A stretch of 64,000 nucleotides of DNA, taken from assembly GCA_023053575.1 (NCBI GenBank), contig JAKZAP010000012.1, forward strand, positions 5,394,230 to 5,458,229, read 5' to 3'. The notes beneath the pieces were generated by a model. The model was not told the origin of the DNA. It was given only the letters and a program-made list of their open reading frames with translations, and did no database searches. Numbering within the stretch: position 1 is the stretch's first letter; every line of letters begins with the position of its first letter. Of the stretch, positions 10,995 through 20,930 are shown in pieces. The DNA is from Branchinecta lynchi (Eukaryota > Arthropoda > Branchiopoda > Anostraca > Branchinectidae). The position numbers and the translations under genes were made by a program.

Positions 10995-12470
10995 TTGCTA
11001 GCATCAGCCGACATTATGTGTCTACAAGAGCACCATTTGCTCGATCATTTGGCTGGTATTGTACATAATTTATCGTTAAATCATACATATTTTTTTGTCC
11101 CCGCGGTTCCCACTGGAATTCGTCCTTCTGCAGGCATATGTATTATTACCCGTCAGAATTTTAATGCTTCTTATTTTACTCATACGCAATATTTCATCGC
11201 GATCAAGATTTTGATTTGTTTTGTTTTTACTTGTTTGTGCTGATATCCCTATTAGTGATCATCTTTACCTGTCGTTTACTCTTGTTATTCCCATCCCCGT
11301 ATTATCCATATCAGATTGCTGATGAAGAATCTCAACTGGTTTGGTTGTTCTAACATCGTTGGTTTTCCAGTTCTGACTTCTGCCCCAAATCTTGCGTCAG
11401 ATCCGACCATCCCTTGAAGTACAGAAACGAACTGCCAGCTCCCTTGAAGTGCGCACCTTAACAGCAAAGTGAAAAATTACTTTTGATAAACTTTACATTT
11501 CATGATCCCCCGAGGGTCCATGATCATTTGCGCCAAAACGGTTTTGCTTAAAAATTAATTCCTCGTATCCTGAAAGTGCACATCGTTACCGAAAAGGGAA
11601 AAAGTTCACGAAACTCGACTGATTGTTTGGCTCATGACTAAAGAAGACGATTTGGCAAGAGATTACGAATAAACGGTCTGATTTCTGATTTTGATCATCG
11701 GAAGAGGAGTTGGAGTATTGTTGGGCCGACAAGAGCAAGTTTTGGCGGTCTTTCACAATATGGCGGTGGAAGACGCACCATAGTCAGTGCTTGATCAGAT
11801 TAACTCAAATAAACTTTTCTTATGATATAATTTAATGAGTTATTAAAAGATGCAAACACGAAAGCCTCTTATGCGTTTCTTCTGTGGCGTTCAGCGGGAA
11901 GCCCAAGGTTTGGTCCTTTTTTTGATTGTATGAAAGCTTCTAGATCGCTGTTCCGCAAGGAACTAAGATTTCACAATGATTTAATTCGGGATGAAATTGG
12001 ATATCGTATTTCTGAAGATGAAGATTAGCTGTGGAAATTTGTGAGAAATGTCACATAGAAAGCACCCGCATGACAAAAGTAGTCTTGGGGCTGATAATTG
12101 GATTGCTCATTTTAATGTTACTTTTTCTAGAATTGATGAGACGATACATTGTAAACTTGATTCTGAATTTGAAGAAGAACTGTCTAAGCATGTAATATCG
12201 GATATTAAAATTGAAGTATATGATGTAAAAGAAGCTATACAAAAACTGAAAAGCAAAAAATCTTTAGATTGTGATGGTTTACATGCTAATCATCTAAAAT
12301 GGGCTTCACACAATACTATTATTATGATTGCATCCCTGTTTACTTTTATACTTAAGTCAGGTTTGGTTCCGTAGAGTTATTTAAAATCAACAACTAGCCC
12401 CCTATTAAAGAAAGGAGGTAACCCAAATGATTGTAAATCTTTCTACTGCTCTATTTCTTGAAAGCCAGCG
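10995..12470 (+). pseudogene. Decayed LINE-A relative (endonuclease, linker, early RT)
   Basis: The frame at 10,995-11,243 includes MCLQEHHLLDHLAG, matching FCLQEHHLLDFS of the LINE-A endonuclease, then a GIRPSAGICI segment matching GGRPSGGIAI. About 11,845-12,045 resembles the LINE-A linker (SYAFLLWRSAGSPRF / CAYSRWRDLGKPRD). The frame at 12,048-12,374 parallels the pre-RT segment, ending IASLFTFILKSGLVP, and traces continue to about 12,465. Stops and frameshifts abound. It retains the IASLFTFILKSGLVP segment that is deleted in the younger LINE-A copy, which shows what LINE-A lost. Confidence 0.75.
11440..11640 (+). repeat. Degenerate satellite-like unit inside LINE relic
   Basis: The pattern AAAGTGCGCAC-TTA, CATGATC-CC-GGG-CCATGATCATTTG and TTGCTTA-AAATT resembles units of the array at 12.88-13.35 kb. 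It appears to have been inserted into the LINE relic. Confidence 0.5.
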
Positions 12471-12479
12471 AGCACGATA

Positions 12480-12880
12480 TTTCGATACTAGAGTATATTC
12501 GCTGGTAAGCAATTAGGCTTGTCAGGTTCATGGTTCATGCATACCTGGAACGTCTTTTTTAAGAAAAAATCTATTTTTTTAATCGTTTGGAAAAAAACTT
12601 TTTAAATCATCTTGAGAAATAAACCTTTTTTCGATTATCGTTGCTTTTTTTCTCAAAAAGCTAATTAACTTTTCTCTTGTCTTGCACATCGGAGAATCAG
12701 AGGCATTATGATCCAAAAATGTATTTGGAAAAGGAGGGAGGGGGTATTCATCGACTGCTTGGTCATTTTTTGCGACCGTTGCTAAGAAAAATGTGAAATG
12801 ATTGTTTTGAAGATAAAAAATCGACTGCTTTTACACACAAGGTCGGATACGTCAGCTAAGATACTTCAACAGTTTTTAGC
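12480..12880. other. AT-rich unassigned stretch
   Basis: Rich in T-runs and A-runs with no recognised gene, lying between the LINE relic and the satellite-like units. Confidence 0.35.
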
Positions 12881-12884
12881 CCCC

Positions 12885-13350
12885 TTAAAGTGCGTGTCTT
12901 AACTGCAAGTGCAACAAATACTTTTGACCAGAAAGATACATTTTCGTGATAGGCCCGTGATAATTTTTGCCTCAAATGTTTCGCTTACAAATGACTTTCC
13001 AACATACTTAAAGCATCAATGTTATCGCAAGTGTGAAAAACATTTTAACGAAACTATACTTTTAAGAAAGTAAACAATTTTGATCCCCAAGGACCCATGA
13101 TCATTTGTGCCCGAAGTATATTGCTTCCAAATTCAGTCCGAACCCCTTAAAGTGCGCATCTTAGCCGCAAACAAATAACACTTTCGAGCGAATGATATAC
13201 TTTCTTGACCCAAGGGCCAATGCTCATTTGTGTACCAGTGCCTTTGCTTGCAGAATGGATTCCTAGCCTCCTCAAATTGCGCATTGTAATCGCAAAGTGC
13301 ACGGCATATTTTTACAAAACCATACATTTTCATGAATCGAAAGGTGAATC
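12885..13350 (+). repeat. Degenerate tandem array, units about 110-130 bp
   Basis: Four diverged units start near CCCCCTTAAAGTGCG, ATACTTAAAGCATCA, CCCCTTAAAGTGCGC and CTCCTCAAATTGCGC. Each has a TTTTG/CGA-ATACATTT segment and several have CCATGATCATTTG-like centres. Period and order are irregular, indicating age. Confidence 0.6.
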
Positions 13351-13516
13351 GTCCGTGCCTCAGTACAGCGCAAAACTTAGCTGTTACCCTTACCTACTAC
13401 GTATGCTTAGCAGTGCCATATGAACTTAGGCTACCATCTCACAGGTTTTATCCTTTTATTTTTAGGAGGATGCGCAGCCAACCTAGTTGACCGTCTGTAC
13501 ATCAATTTTGCTCTAT

Positions 13517-13850
13517 TAGTGCGGGCGAAAAGCGTCGAAAAACTCAAGAATACTTCCGTATTTGAGGAAAGCACCAAAATTGGCTGAGATGTACTTTCGA
13601 GTATGCTCTTTAATATGGCTCAATAAGCAAAGCGAAATTTTTCCTCGGAACGCCGCTAGGTGGCTTGAAATCCAAAATGGCGGACGAAAATACGAGTTTG
13701 TCAAAATGAGAAGAGATGGCCGTTCAAACAGGCTAGTATGGCGTAATCGATGGCACCGGTTCCGAATATGAGCTTAAAAATAACCTAAGTTGTGCCGTAG
13801 TGCCGCTAGGTGCCTCAAATCCAAGATGGCGGACGAAAATACGAGTTTGT
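13517..13850 (+). repeat. Left terminal inverted repeat
   Basis: 334 bp, pairing with 19,634-19,957 at about 90% identity by eye; the main difference is roughly 10 extra bases near the tip. It contains two copies of an internal motif (GCCGCTAGGTG, AAATCCAA-ATGGCGGACG, AAAATACGAGTTTGT) at about 13,650-13,716 and 13,801-13,850. Confidence 0.9.
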
Positions 13851-14597
13851 ATACGACGATCCTTCAGCCGTAGTCTTTCCAACTCTGATACTCATAACGA
13901 CGGACACCATAGTGAGGCAAAGTCCCACCAGAAGAGTTTTCTATTGAACGTTTCAAGTCTCGTAACAACTATTTTGGAAATGGGGAATCCTTTTTCGGAA
14001 AGAACGACAGATCTCATTGTTTTAAGTACGAATGTCGTTGTTGAACCAGGAAAGCCGATTTCATGCCTCAAAGCCCTTGGCAAACAGCAGTACGAACAGT
14101 TTGTGAAGGAACGCCTCGTTGAATGCTCCAAACCAATAACAGCTCCGTTGGTCAAGAATTGCATTGCCATATTTGGGGGGTCTAAGAAGAAAAAACAAAC
14201 CGCAGCGAAAATTCAGCTCAGCGCCACTAGAAATGATGTATCACTGTTTGGAGCACTTTACGTGGGCTGTGTTGCTCGAGGAGGCGACATGGACGCCTTC
14301 TTCAAACACGAAAACAGTCAGTATCCACCGGCTTTGACGTCTGATGGCCAGATTCGTGTCGGCAACAAGGCTGAACTTGCAGATGTCTTAATGGGCTTAA
14401 CCCCAGCTGCTGAGGTTAACGTTCCAAATGTTACAGTGAAACTGATATTGAAAATGAAAAAATTCCTGCAAGTAGATGCAAACAAAACAGACTTGTTTAA
14501 CCTGCTGTCCCATGCTGTCGTGAAAAGGTCTCCAACGTCAAAAGGAGTACATTGCACTACTGGAAACACGTGCATAGCTAACCAGGCATTATCTGAG
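13800..14597 (+). pseudogene. XPG-like nuclease-family protein, N-terminal part (split by LINE-A)
   Basis: A 266-codon frame whose first residues come from TIR sequence. From about residue 30 (SDTHNDGHHSEAKSHQ) it matches a large uncharacterised invertebrate family: FLLNVSSLVTTILEMGNPFSE, then LIVLSTNVVVEP, QQYEQFVKERLVECSKPI, LFGALYVGCVARGGDMDAFF and FLQVDANKTDLFNLLSHAVV. A segment usually present between the last two blocks is missing. The host frame ends at TCTGAG (14,592-14,597), and the protein resumes at 18,865 with TTCGAAGAG, giving S-E-F-E-E-Q across the gap. The stop just after belongs to LINE-A. No metal-binding residues lie in this half. Confidence 0.75.
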
Positions 14598-14954
14598 TGA
14601 AAAATAAGATTGGAAAGAACTAGTTACAATCCTCAGTGAAAACTTAGTGATTAATTCACTTTAAGCTAAAGTGAAGGACTATCAAGAAAATGCAAAACCA
14701 ACTCGAATTAATCAGTTTTTGACAGGTAAACACCTAAAGATTATCGTGTGTTTTGCTCGCCATCTAGCGGCTATACGTAAAGAAAACCTATTTTCGAAGT
14801 GGCAACGCTGTTGGAACCTGATCGACCTGTCGACGTGGCAGTTTTTGAATTTAGCGCCAGAATGCTGGACGCCATCTAGCGGCAAGATCAGAAGTGCGGC
14901 TGCTTCAGAATCAAGACGAAAGAGCCCATTGGACTTACGATCACGAGTGAGATA
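14598..14954 (+). promoter_or_regulatory. LINE-A 5' UTR
   Basis: Non-coding leader where an internal promoter would be expected. It carries CGCCATCTAGCGGC twice, at about 14,759 and 14,869. A related CACCTAGCGGC motif sits in the enclosing transposon's TIRs. No TATA-like box is obvious. Confidence 0.5.
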
Positions 14955-16109
14955 GTGATGATGGAGCCCGTTAAACCTTCGACGTCGCCAATGGAACCTG
15001 ACGTTACTGTAACAGACTTTGGAAATACTTTCATCTCTAAAGAAGGCGTCTCTAAAGTGATAGTCAATTCTGCTTTATTTTTCGTACTTGACGCCTTCAA
15101 GTCCGGTGTCCCAAATGATGAAATTATTGACGTTGGAGCTAATTCTGTGGATCTTGATGATTTGATTTCTATGAAATCCCTCGTATGGAAGCTGACCGCT
15201 TGCAAGACACGTCCTGTAGATAGGCGTGGTAGATCGGCAAACGTGAGCACTATGAGTGACATCATGCTGTGCATAGCAGAAATGGATTCCGCTGGTTTCG
15301 AGTGGCCTATCGTTGTCCCCAGAAACGTTAGAGAAGTCCCAATGCTTAAGAGCGATTCGTCAGTCAGATTAGATCGCCTAGTGAGCAACTGTGACCAAAA
15401 GCTTGTCAACACAGTGAAGGCTCTGTCACGTATCGAAGTGCTATTAGCTGACAAGTCAGTTAATCCGATCCCGATCGTACGCGAGTGGCCCACTCTCCCG
15501 GTTAGTTCCGAAAAGTTCAATACTATAAAGGTCTCGACTGTTCCGGACTCCTGGAGTGACCCACTGAAACGCAAAGCTGAACTCGATTTGCTTGGAGCTA
15601 GTAGTGTTTGTGAAATACGGCGTACCCAAGACTCTGTCACAAATCGGTTGAAACAGAAGTTTCCCCAGTGTGAAGTTTCTTCGTCTAATAATCACTTCAA
15701 TGCTATCTTACGTGGATTAGAAAACGAATTCGATGTCAAGTCACTGGATCAAGCTATTACTGGTATTTCCGAGTTCAAGCGCCTCGGGAACTCTCATACG
15801 ATTAAAGTGTTTTTTTACTCTGAAGATTTCCAAAAATACTACCTGGTACATGGTCTTAACATAGGATACGAACATTTTAAGTTAACTCCGGACCGCAAAC
15901 TGCCGACGAGGTGCTTCCGGTGTCAAAGTCTTAGGCACACATCTTCCAAATGCGATGCGCCGAAACTACGCTGTGCTCGGTGTTCCGGCGACCATACTCA
16001 TGACAAAGATCATCCGTGTTCTTTACCAGTGAAATGCGCGCATTGCTCTTCTTGTGAGCACCCATCTTACAGTTACAGATGCCCGGTCTTACGTAAGCTT
16101 ATTAAGTGA
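14955..16109 (+). CDS. LINE-A ORF1, zinc-knuckle RNA-binding protein
   Basis: 384 codons, uninterrupted. The N-terminal two thirds are hydrophilic and unassigned, with NSALFFVLDAFKSGVPNDE near residue 37. A likely RRM-like or gag-like segment (NSHTIKVFFYSEDFQKYY...GYEHFKL) follows at about residues 275-313. Then come three cysteine knuckles: CFRCQSLRHTSSKC, CARCSGDHTHDKDHPC and CAHCSSCEHPSYSYRC. Proteins of this type bind the element RNA and form the transposition particle. The first Met-Met-Met is used as the start; no better upstream ATG is in frame. The stop overlaps the ORF2 start as TGATG (16,107-16,111), which suggests translation of ORF2 by termination-reinitiation. Confidence 0.85.
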   Translation: MMMEPVKPSTSPMEPDVTVTDFGNTFISKEGVSKVIVNSALFFVLDAFKSGVPNDEIIDVGANSVDLDDLISMKSLVWKLTACKTRPVDRRGRSANVSTMSDIMLCIAEMDSAGFEWPIVVPRNVREVPMLKSDSSVRLDRLVSNCDQKLVNTVKALSRIEVLLADKSVNPIPIVREWPTLPVSSEKFNTIKVSTVPDSWSDPLKRKAELDLLGASSVCEIRRTQDSVTNRLKQKFPQCEVSSSNNHFNAILRGLENEFDVKSLDQAITGISEFKRLGNSHTIKVFFYSEDFQKYYLVHGLNIGYEHFKLTPDRKLPTRCFRCQSLRHTSSKCDAPKLRCARCSGDHTHDKDHPCSLPVKCAHCSSCEHPSYSYRCPVLRKLIK

Positions 16110-18718
16110 TGGCTAACGTATCATTTTTACCGTATACGATACCAATAGTGTCTTTTAACCCCAACGGTGTGTTTGGGAAGCTTGATATTCTGCGATCTTT
16201 TTTACCTCCAGGAGCAATTTTTTGTTTGCAAGAGCACCATTTGCTCGATTTTTCGCTACCGCTTTTCGATTCTTTTCTGTCTAATTATCGAGCATTTTCT
16301 ATGTCTGCACGGGCTACTGGAGGCCGTCCGTCGGGTGGAATTGCTATCCTTGTGCCTGAGAATTACGATTCAGAGCTGTTAACATGTACGGATTATTTTG
16401 TTGCGTGTCGTTTATATAGTTGTGTGATCATTAACTGTTATTTCCCTACAAATTACCGAACTGAATTGTCGGATTTTCTTTTTACGGATGCTTGCTGCCA
16501 ACTAAGCTCATTTATTTCTCGTTGTTCGCAGCAACAAAATATTTGTTTGATGGGTGATTTCAATTGCGATTTAACGGATACAGGTTCTTCACGGTCAGCC
16601 CTTCTTACTTCTTATTTCGTCCCTTTCTTGCCTTTCACTTGTTCCAAAAAATGATAATTGTACGTACTTTCATCATAGTGGTTCTTCCAGTAATTTAGAT
16701 CATGTGTTAGTGTTAAATCTGCAGTCGGTGATTAGTCCTGTTGAAGATTTGCATGATAACCCAATTAGTGATCATAGACCTCTTAGATTTTCATTATCGT
16801 TTTCGTTACTCGTACCTGATAATATCGTAAATAAAAGCGAGCTTCCGTCACCTTGGATAACGCACATTGCATGGGTAGTGGATTACGTACCATTTTATCG
16901 TCAGATATTAGATTGGCTTGTTTCAAAAGTTGTAATCCCGGATTCGGTGGTGGGGAAGTGTAAGAAAGAAATTGAGCTTGAGATTAATTGTATATATTTT
17001 CAACTTGTACATTGTTTGAAGAGTTAAGTCGGGAGTAGAAAAACCCCTTTGGTCGTCTGATTTGGTGCTTGTTTCAGCTAATCGAGATGCTAAATGTGCT
17101 TATTCTCGGTGGAGGGATTTGGGTAAGCCTAGAGACCACTCTTCTTTTTTGTGGATGAAAGCAACTAAGGCTACATTCCAACGTGAATTTCGCCGCCATA
17201 AAGACGATGTAATTCGATTGGCTTCAGAGAAGGTTGATAAGGACCCAAAACATATGTGGTCTGCGTTACGGCAAGCTAAGGCTATACAGTCTAAGCGGGC
17301 CGGGGAAGATTCGCCTTCGCTGTCGGATTGGGACCAGCACTTTCGTGGTGTCTTTTCTGGTTCTTCTGATGACCCGGAAGATCTAGATCGGTTGGATAGT
17401 ATTTTTCTTTCTCATGAATTACATAGTATTTCTCTCACGTCTGCGGATACTGAAGAAGCTGTAAAGGGTCTGAAATCTAAAAGTACAGCAGACTATGATG
17501 GTGTGTACTCTAGTCATATTAAGTTTGCAACGCCTACATTTTAAAATAGGTATAGTTTCTCCTATCCCTAAGAATGGAAAAACGCGTTATGATTCTTGTG
17601 ATTCGTTCCGGCCCATTACTAAAAGTTGCCAAATAAGTAAGTTGTTCGAACTGTGTGCGAAGAAGTATTTTAGTTCTTTGGAATATGGATCTAATCAAGT
17701 TGGTTTTACAAGAGGTATGGGATGCGACCATGCGCACGCTACTTTTTCTTCGATTATTAATTCCGCTTGGGAGACGGGTCAGCCACTTTATGCTCTGTTG
17801 GTAGACATTAAGGGTGCTTTCGATAATCTTTCGCATGCTTCAGCTCTGTTAAGTTTATATTATGCTAATATCCCTCTTGCATTGGTAAAAGTTTTTAAAG
17901 CTTGGTATTCTGGTTTAAGTGTCCAAGTAGTTTTTAGATCAGTATTATCTGTGTCAAAAATTTTTGTTAATAAGGGCGTGAGGCAGGGTGGGGTTCTTTC
18001 ACCTTTTATTTTCAATCTTTGTCTTGGTGAATGTTTCCGGCTTTTAAAAACATCTCTAATACACCTGGCTGTTGATTGTACATATATAGCTTACGCTGAT
18101 GATATTATTCTTATGGCTCGTTGTAAAGATCAGCTAATTTTAAATTTTAACATTTTAGTGGCGGAACTGAGGAAAAAAGGCCTTTGCGTTAGTCCTTCTA
18201 AGTGCCAATATTTTGTTATTAATGATCCGCATGGTATTTCGTCCTTAAACTGTGGTGGTGGGAACCTTTTCCAACCCCTTGATGTTGTGACTTACCTTGG
18301 AATCCCCTATTGTTCAGTGAAACGTAATTTTCAATCAACTGTAGTAAGGAATATTGAACTAAAAATCCGTAAGACGTTTGGAGCTTTAATCCATCTGAGG
18401 GGTAAGCTTAGACGTGATATTCTTGTCCGTATATACCAGTCAACTGTTTTACCAATAGTCATTTTTCCAGCGGTGGTGGTGAATGGTTTTAATCGTGGTA
18501 TGATTGCTAGTGTCCGTGTGTGCTATTTTAAATACTGTAAATTTTTGCTTGGATACCCTTTATTTGCTAGAAATACACCTCTAATTAATTTACTTTCAGT
18601 TAAAGATCCTGCCCTGGCAATTCAGCAGAAATTTGATAATTTTGTAGCTAAAGCTAATAATATTCTGATTCTGAAGAATCTGTTTCCGTTTTTCGCTAAA
18701 AAGCCAATAGTTAAGTAA
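16109..18718 (+). pseudogene. LINE-A ORF2, endonuclease and reverse transcriptase (frameshifted)
   Basis: Would encode about 870 residues. The apurinic-like endonuclease (16,109-about 16,780) shows FNPNGVFGKLD, FCLQEHHLLD, GGRPSGGIAI, LMGDFNCD and, after a shift, NPISDHRPL. The linker lies at about 17,040-17,540. The RT (about 17,540-18,500) has GIVSPIPKNGKTR, FRPIT, QVGFTRGMGCDHA, LLVDIKGAFDNLSH, GVRQGGVLSPFIFNL and the catalytic IAYADDIIL. Breaks: a slip in the A-run near 16,648; loss of frame near 17,026; and a deletion of roughly 60 bp near 17,540 removing a segment still seen in the relic at 12.3 kb. The RT catalytic motifs themselves are intact. Confidence 0.9.
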
Positions 18719-18864
18719 GTACAGTGCTTTGTTTAATGTATGTCACTTGTTATTTATTGTTATGAAAGTTATTTGTAACAGTGTTTTTTAAATTTATTTT
18801 AGTACTCCTCATTATATATTCTTTGAGGGAAATAAATAAATGAATGAATGAATGAATGAATGAA

Positions 18865-19447
18865 TTCGAAGAGCAGAACCTCATCCAGCTATGTTCACAG
18901 GAAGAGGCTGACACCCGCCTTTTGCTTCACGCTTGTGACGGAGTCTTACAAGGACATGCGTCGATTCTCATACGAACGGTGGACACAGACGTTTGATCGC
19001 ATTGGAGTATCCGAATTACTTATTGCGTTTGGTGTCGGTACACACCTAAAGTACGTTCCCATTCACGAAATAGTTCGATCGCTCGGGCCGACGAAATCAC
19101 AGGCACTTTCGTTCTTCCACGCGTTTACAGGATGTGATACCGTTTCTTCTTTTATCCACCACTCAAAGAGGCAGTTCTTTGCGACTTGAAAAAATATGGC
19201 AGGACTGACGGAGACTTTCCTTCAACTGACAAACCAGCCTTCCCAAGTGACAGAACTGCAAGTACACGACCTTGAACGCTTTGTCATGAAGACATACGAC
19301 GTAAAACAAGACTGCGACGACGTGAATGAATTTAGGAAAGAAACATTTCTCCGACAAAAGACCAAGAACATGCAGAGACTTCCTCCAGCTAGTGCGTCGC
19401 TTTTACAACATGTCCTTAGAGCTGCACTACAGTCAGGTCTGCATTAA
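18865..19447 (+). pseudogene. XPG-like nuclease-family protein, C-terminal part (resumes after LINE-A)
   Basis: Begins FEEQNLIQLCSQEEADTRLL, then ILIRTVDTDV, where a short deletion and frameshift remove the usual VVVLA continuation. Frame 2 then gives RIGVSELLIAFGVGTHLKYV, SLGPTKSQALSFFHAFTGCDT, one in-frame TGA at 19,187, and LTETFLQLTN, DLERFVMKTYD, LLQHVLRAALQSG. The three acidic blocks (EEAD, DTD, GCD) occupy the order and spacing of the metal-binding motifs EAEA, DSD and GCD/GSD of XPG/FEN-type PIN nucleases; that functional reading is my inference. The family is widespread and uncharacterised in invertebrates. This copy is dead. Confidence 0.75.
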
Positions 19448-19633
19448 TTACGCCACTCCAGCCTGTTATATCGGGATCATGAACCTCGCGCGATTCGGAA
19501 AACTTACATTTTCTTCCGCCATCTTCGATTATAGACCCCAAGCGGATCAACGGTACAACTAAGGTATATTTATGTGAATATACGTGCGTTTTCAGAATCT
19601 GAAGTATCGATTGCTCCTAATCCGCCCATTTTG

Positions 19634-19957
19634 ACAAACTCATATTTTCGACCGCCATCTTGGATTTGAGGCACCTAGCGGCACTACGGTACAACTTAGG
19701 TTATTTCTAAGCTCATATTCGGAACCTCTGCCATCGATTACCCCATACTAGCCTATTTGAACGGCCATGTCTTCTCATTTTGACAAACTCGTATTTTCGT
19801 CCGCCATCTTGGATTTCAAGCCACCTAGCGGCGTTCCCAGGAAAAATTTCGCTTGCGTAATCGAGCCATATTAAAGAGCATGCTCCAAAGTACATCTCGG
19901 CCAATTTTGGTGCTTTCCTCAAACACGGAAGTATTTTGGTGCTTTTCGCCCGCACTA
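19634..19957 (-). repeat. Right terminal inverted repeat
   Basis: 324 bp, reverse complement of 13,517-13,850. Ends GCTTTTCGCCCGCACTA, followed by TAT. It contains two inverted copies of the CACCTAGCGGC / CCGCCATCTTGGATTT motif, at about 19,635-19,684 and 19,780-19,832. Confidence 0.9.
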
Positions 19958-20257
19958 TATGTTTCCACCGTAATTACACCAGTTCGCTGTTCACTTGTTG
20001 GTAAGTCCTTATTTATTCTGCGGCAATACTTTCATTTCTAGTCATTTCAAGCGTAGAGGTAAAGTTAGGTTACCTCACAAAAAAACAAAAGAATAAGTTC
20101 ATTTTGTGAGAAAGATTATCCCTGGATAACGGGTTAACTAAGTAACGCGTTTTGATCGGATTTTCAGGAATATTTACGTTAATAATTGCTTTGTTACTAG
20201 ACTGTTTGATTTCATCCTTTTTCGGTTAAACTTGAAATATTTTGACTTAACCGTCTT

Positions 20258-20440
20258 ATGCGACTGATAAGGTGGGCGAAAAAGAGTCGTTTTGAGAAAC
20301 TATATCACGAAGTTGAAGGGTCTCCAAAAAAGACCTGGAAAGTAATTAAGGAGTGTCTTAACAACAGCAAAAAACGTGAACTTGATGCCGGGAACAGTCT
20401 TGTTGCCTCTTCCAGATATTTGTGCAGTTTGTTCTTGTTT
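20258..20440 (+). pseudogene. LINE ORF2 linker fragment
   Basis: The frame contains KLYHEVEGSPKKTWKVIKEC and LNNSKK, typical of the region between endonuclease and RT in CR1/Jockey-like ORF2 proteins. No RT motifs follow, so this is a short isolated relic. Confidence 0.55.
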
Positions 20441-20499
20441 GCGCAACTCTGTTACTCTCTTTTGTTTGTAGGAGAACATGAGCAAATCGGGTTGGCCTT

Positions 20500-20930
20500 G
20501 TGCTAACTTCAACTGTCTTTGGTCACCGCCGTTTCTTCGTCGGTAAGCCCTTTGCTGTTTTTGTCACCTCTTTCTCGTACTAACACGATCCGGGAAAGTG
20601 TACGCCGACAGAATTCTTGCCAGAGTTTTTGTCGCCTCCAGTAATTCCGTATGGAAAGTTGTGTCCAGACTATCAGGCATTCCTAGGCTGGATTTTGAAG
20701 ATATCTAGTTCGATTTTAAGCTTTTTTTTTTGCCGGACTGGTAGTTCCGGAATTCGGCCGAAACCGGGAAATTAGCAGAAGTAGGGCAGGATGTTTTCGT
20801 CAAAACAGATATGACTTATAGGGGTAAAGGAGTCTGGCGAAGACTGGATCTGGTGTAGACAAGACCCAATTGTCTGGATCAAATATTGAATTTTTGGGAT
20901 CCCATCGAAACCTTTGGTCTTGTTTTGTTT
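20500..20930 (-). repeat. GGATCCC-family repeat, reverse-oriented copy
   Basis: On the minus strand this reads GACCAAAGGTTTCGATGGGATCCC, a CCAGACAATTG segment, CATATCTGTTTTGACGAAAA, CCGGTTTCGGCCGAATTCCGG and ACTACCAGTCCGG, then near 20,500-20,570 the GACGAAGAAACGGCGGTGACC head block. The order matches the copies at 55.2 and 57.4 kb. Confidence 0.75.

Larger units (their letters stand above)
14598..18864 (+). mobile_element. LINE-A, nearly full-length non-LTR retrotransposon
   Basis: About 4.27 kb with a 5' UTR of about 357 bp, ORF1 (14,955-16,109), ORF2 (16,109-18,718), a short 3' UTR and an (AATG)n tail at about 18,830-18,861. Its limits are set by the interrupted host reading frame on either side rather than by a clear target duplication; only a few ambiguous bases (TGAG/TGAA) could be one. 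The gene order endonuclease-RT without RNase H and three zinc knuckles in ORF1 suggest a Jockey/CR1-like lineage; the clade cannot be fixed by eye. ORF2 is broken, so this copy is inactive. Confidence 0.85.
13517..19957 (+). mobile_element. TIR DNA transposon carrying an XPG-like nuclease-family gene, with LINE-A nested inside
   Basis: The ends are inverted repeats: 13,517-13,850 matches the reverse complement of 19,634-19,957, both starting TAGTGCGGGCGAAAAGC. TAT directly flanks both ends (13,514-13,516 and 19,958-19,960), fitting a 3-bp target duplication; a 2-bp TA duplication with a shorter TIR is the other reading. Inside lies one plus-strand gene of the EEADTR/GCDT family, interrupted by LINE-A (about 14,598-18,864). 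Without the LINE the element is about 2.2 kb. Academ-type elements have 3-4 bp duplications and have been linked, as far as I recall, to nuclease domains; that assignment is only a suggestion. Confidence 0.8.

Noticed and set aside
14888..15640. 250-codon minus-strand frame inside LINE-A ORF1
   Set aside because: It lies antisense to a well supported ORF1; composition and position indicate a shadow frame.
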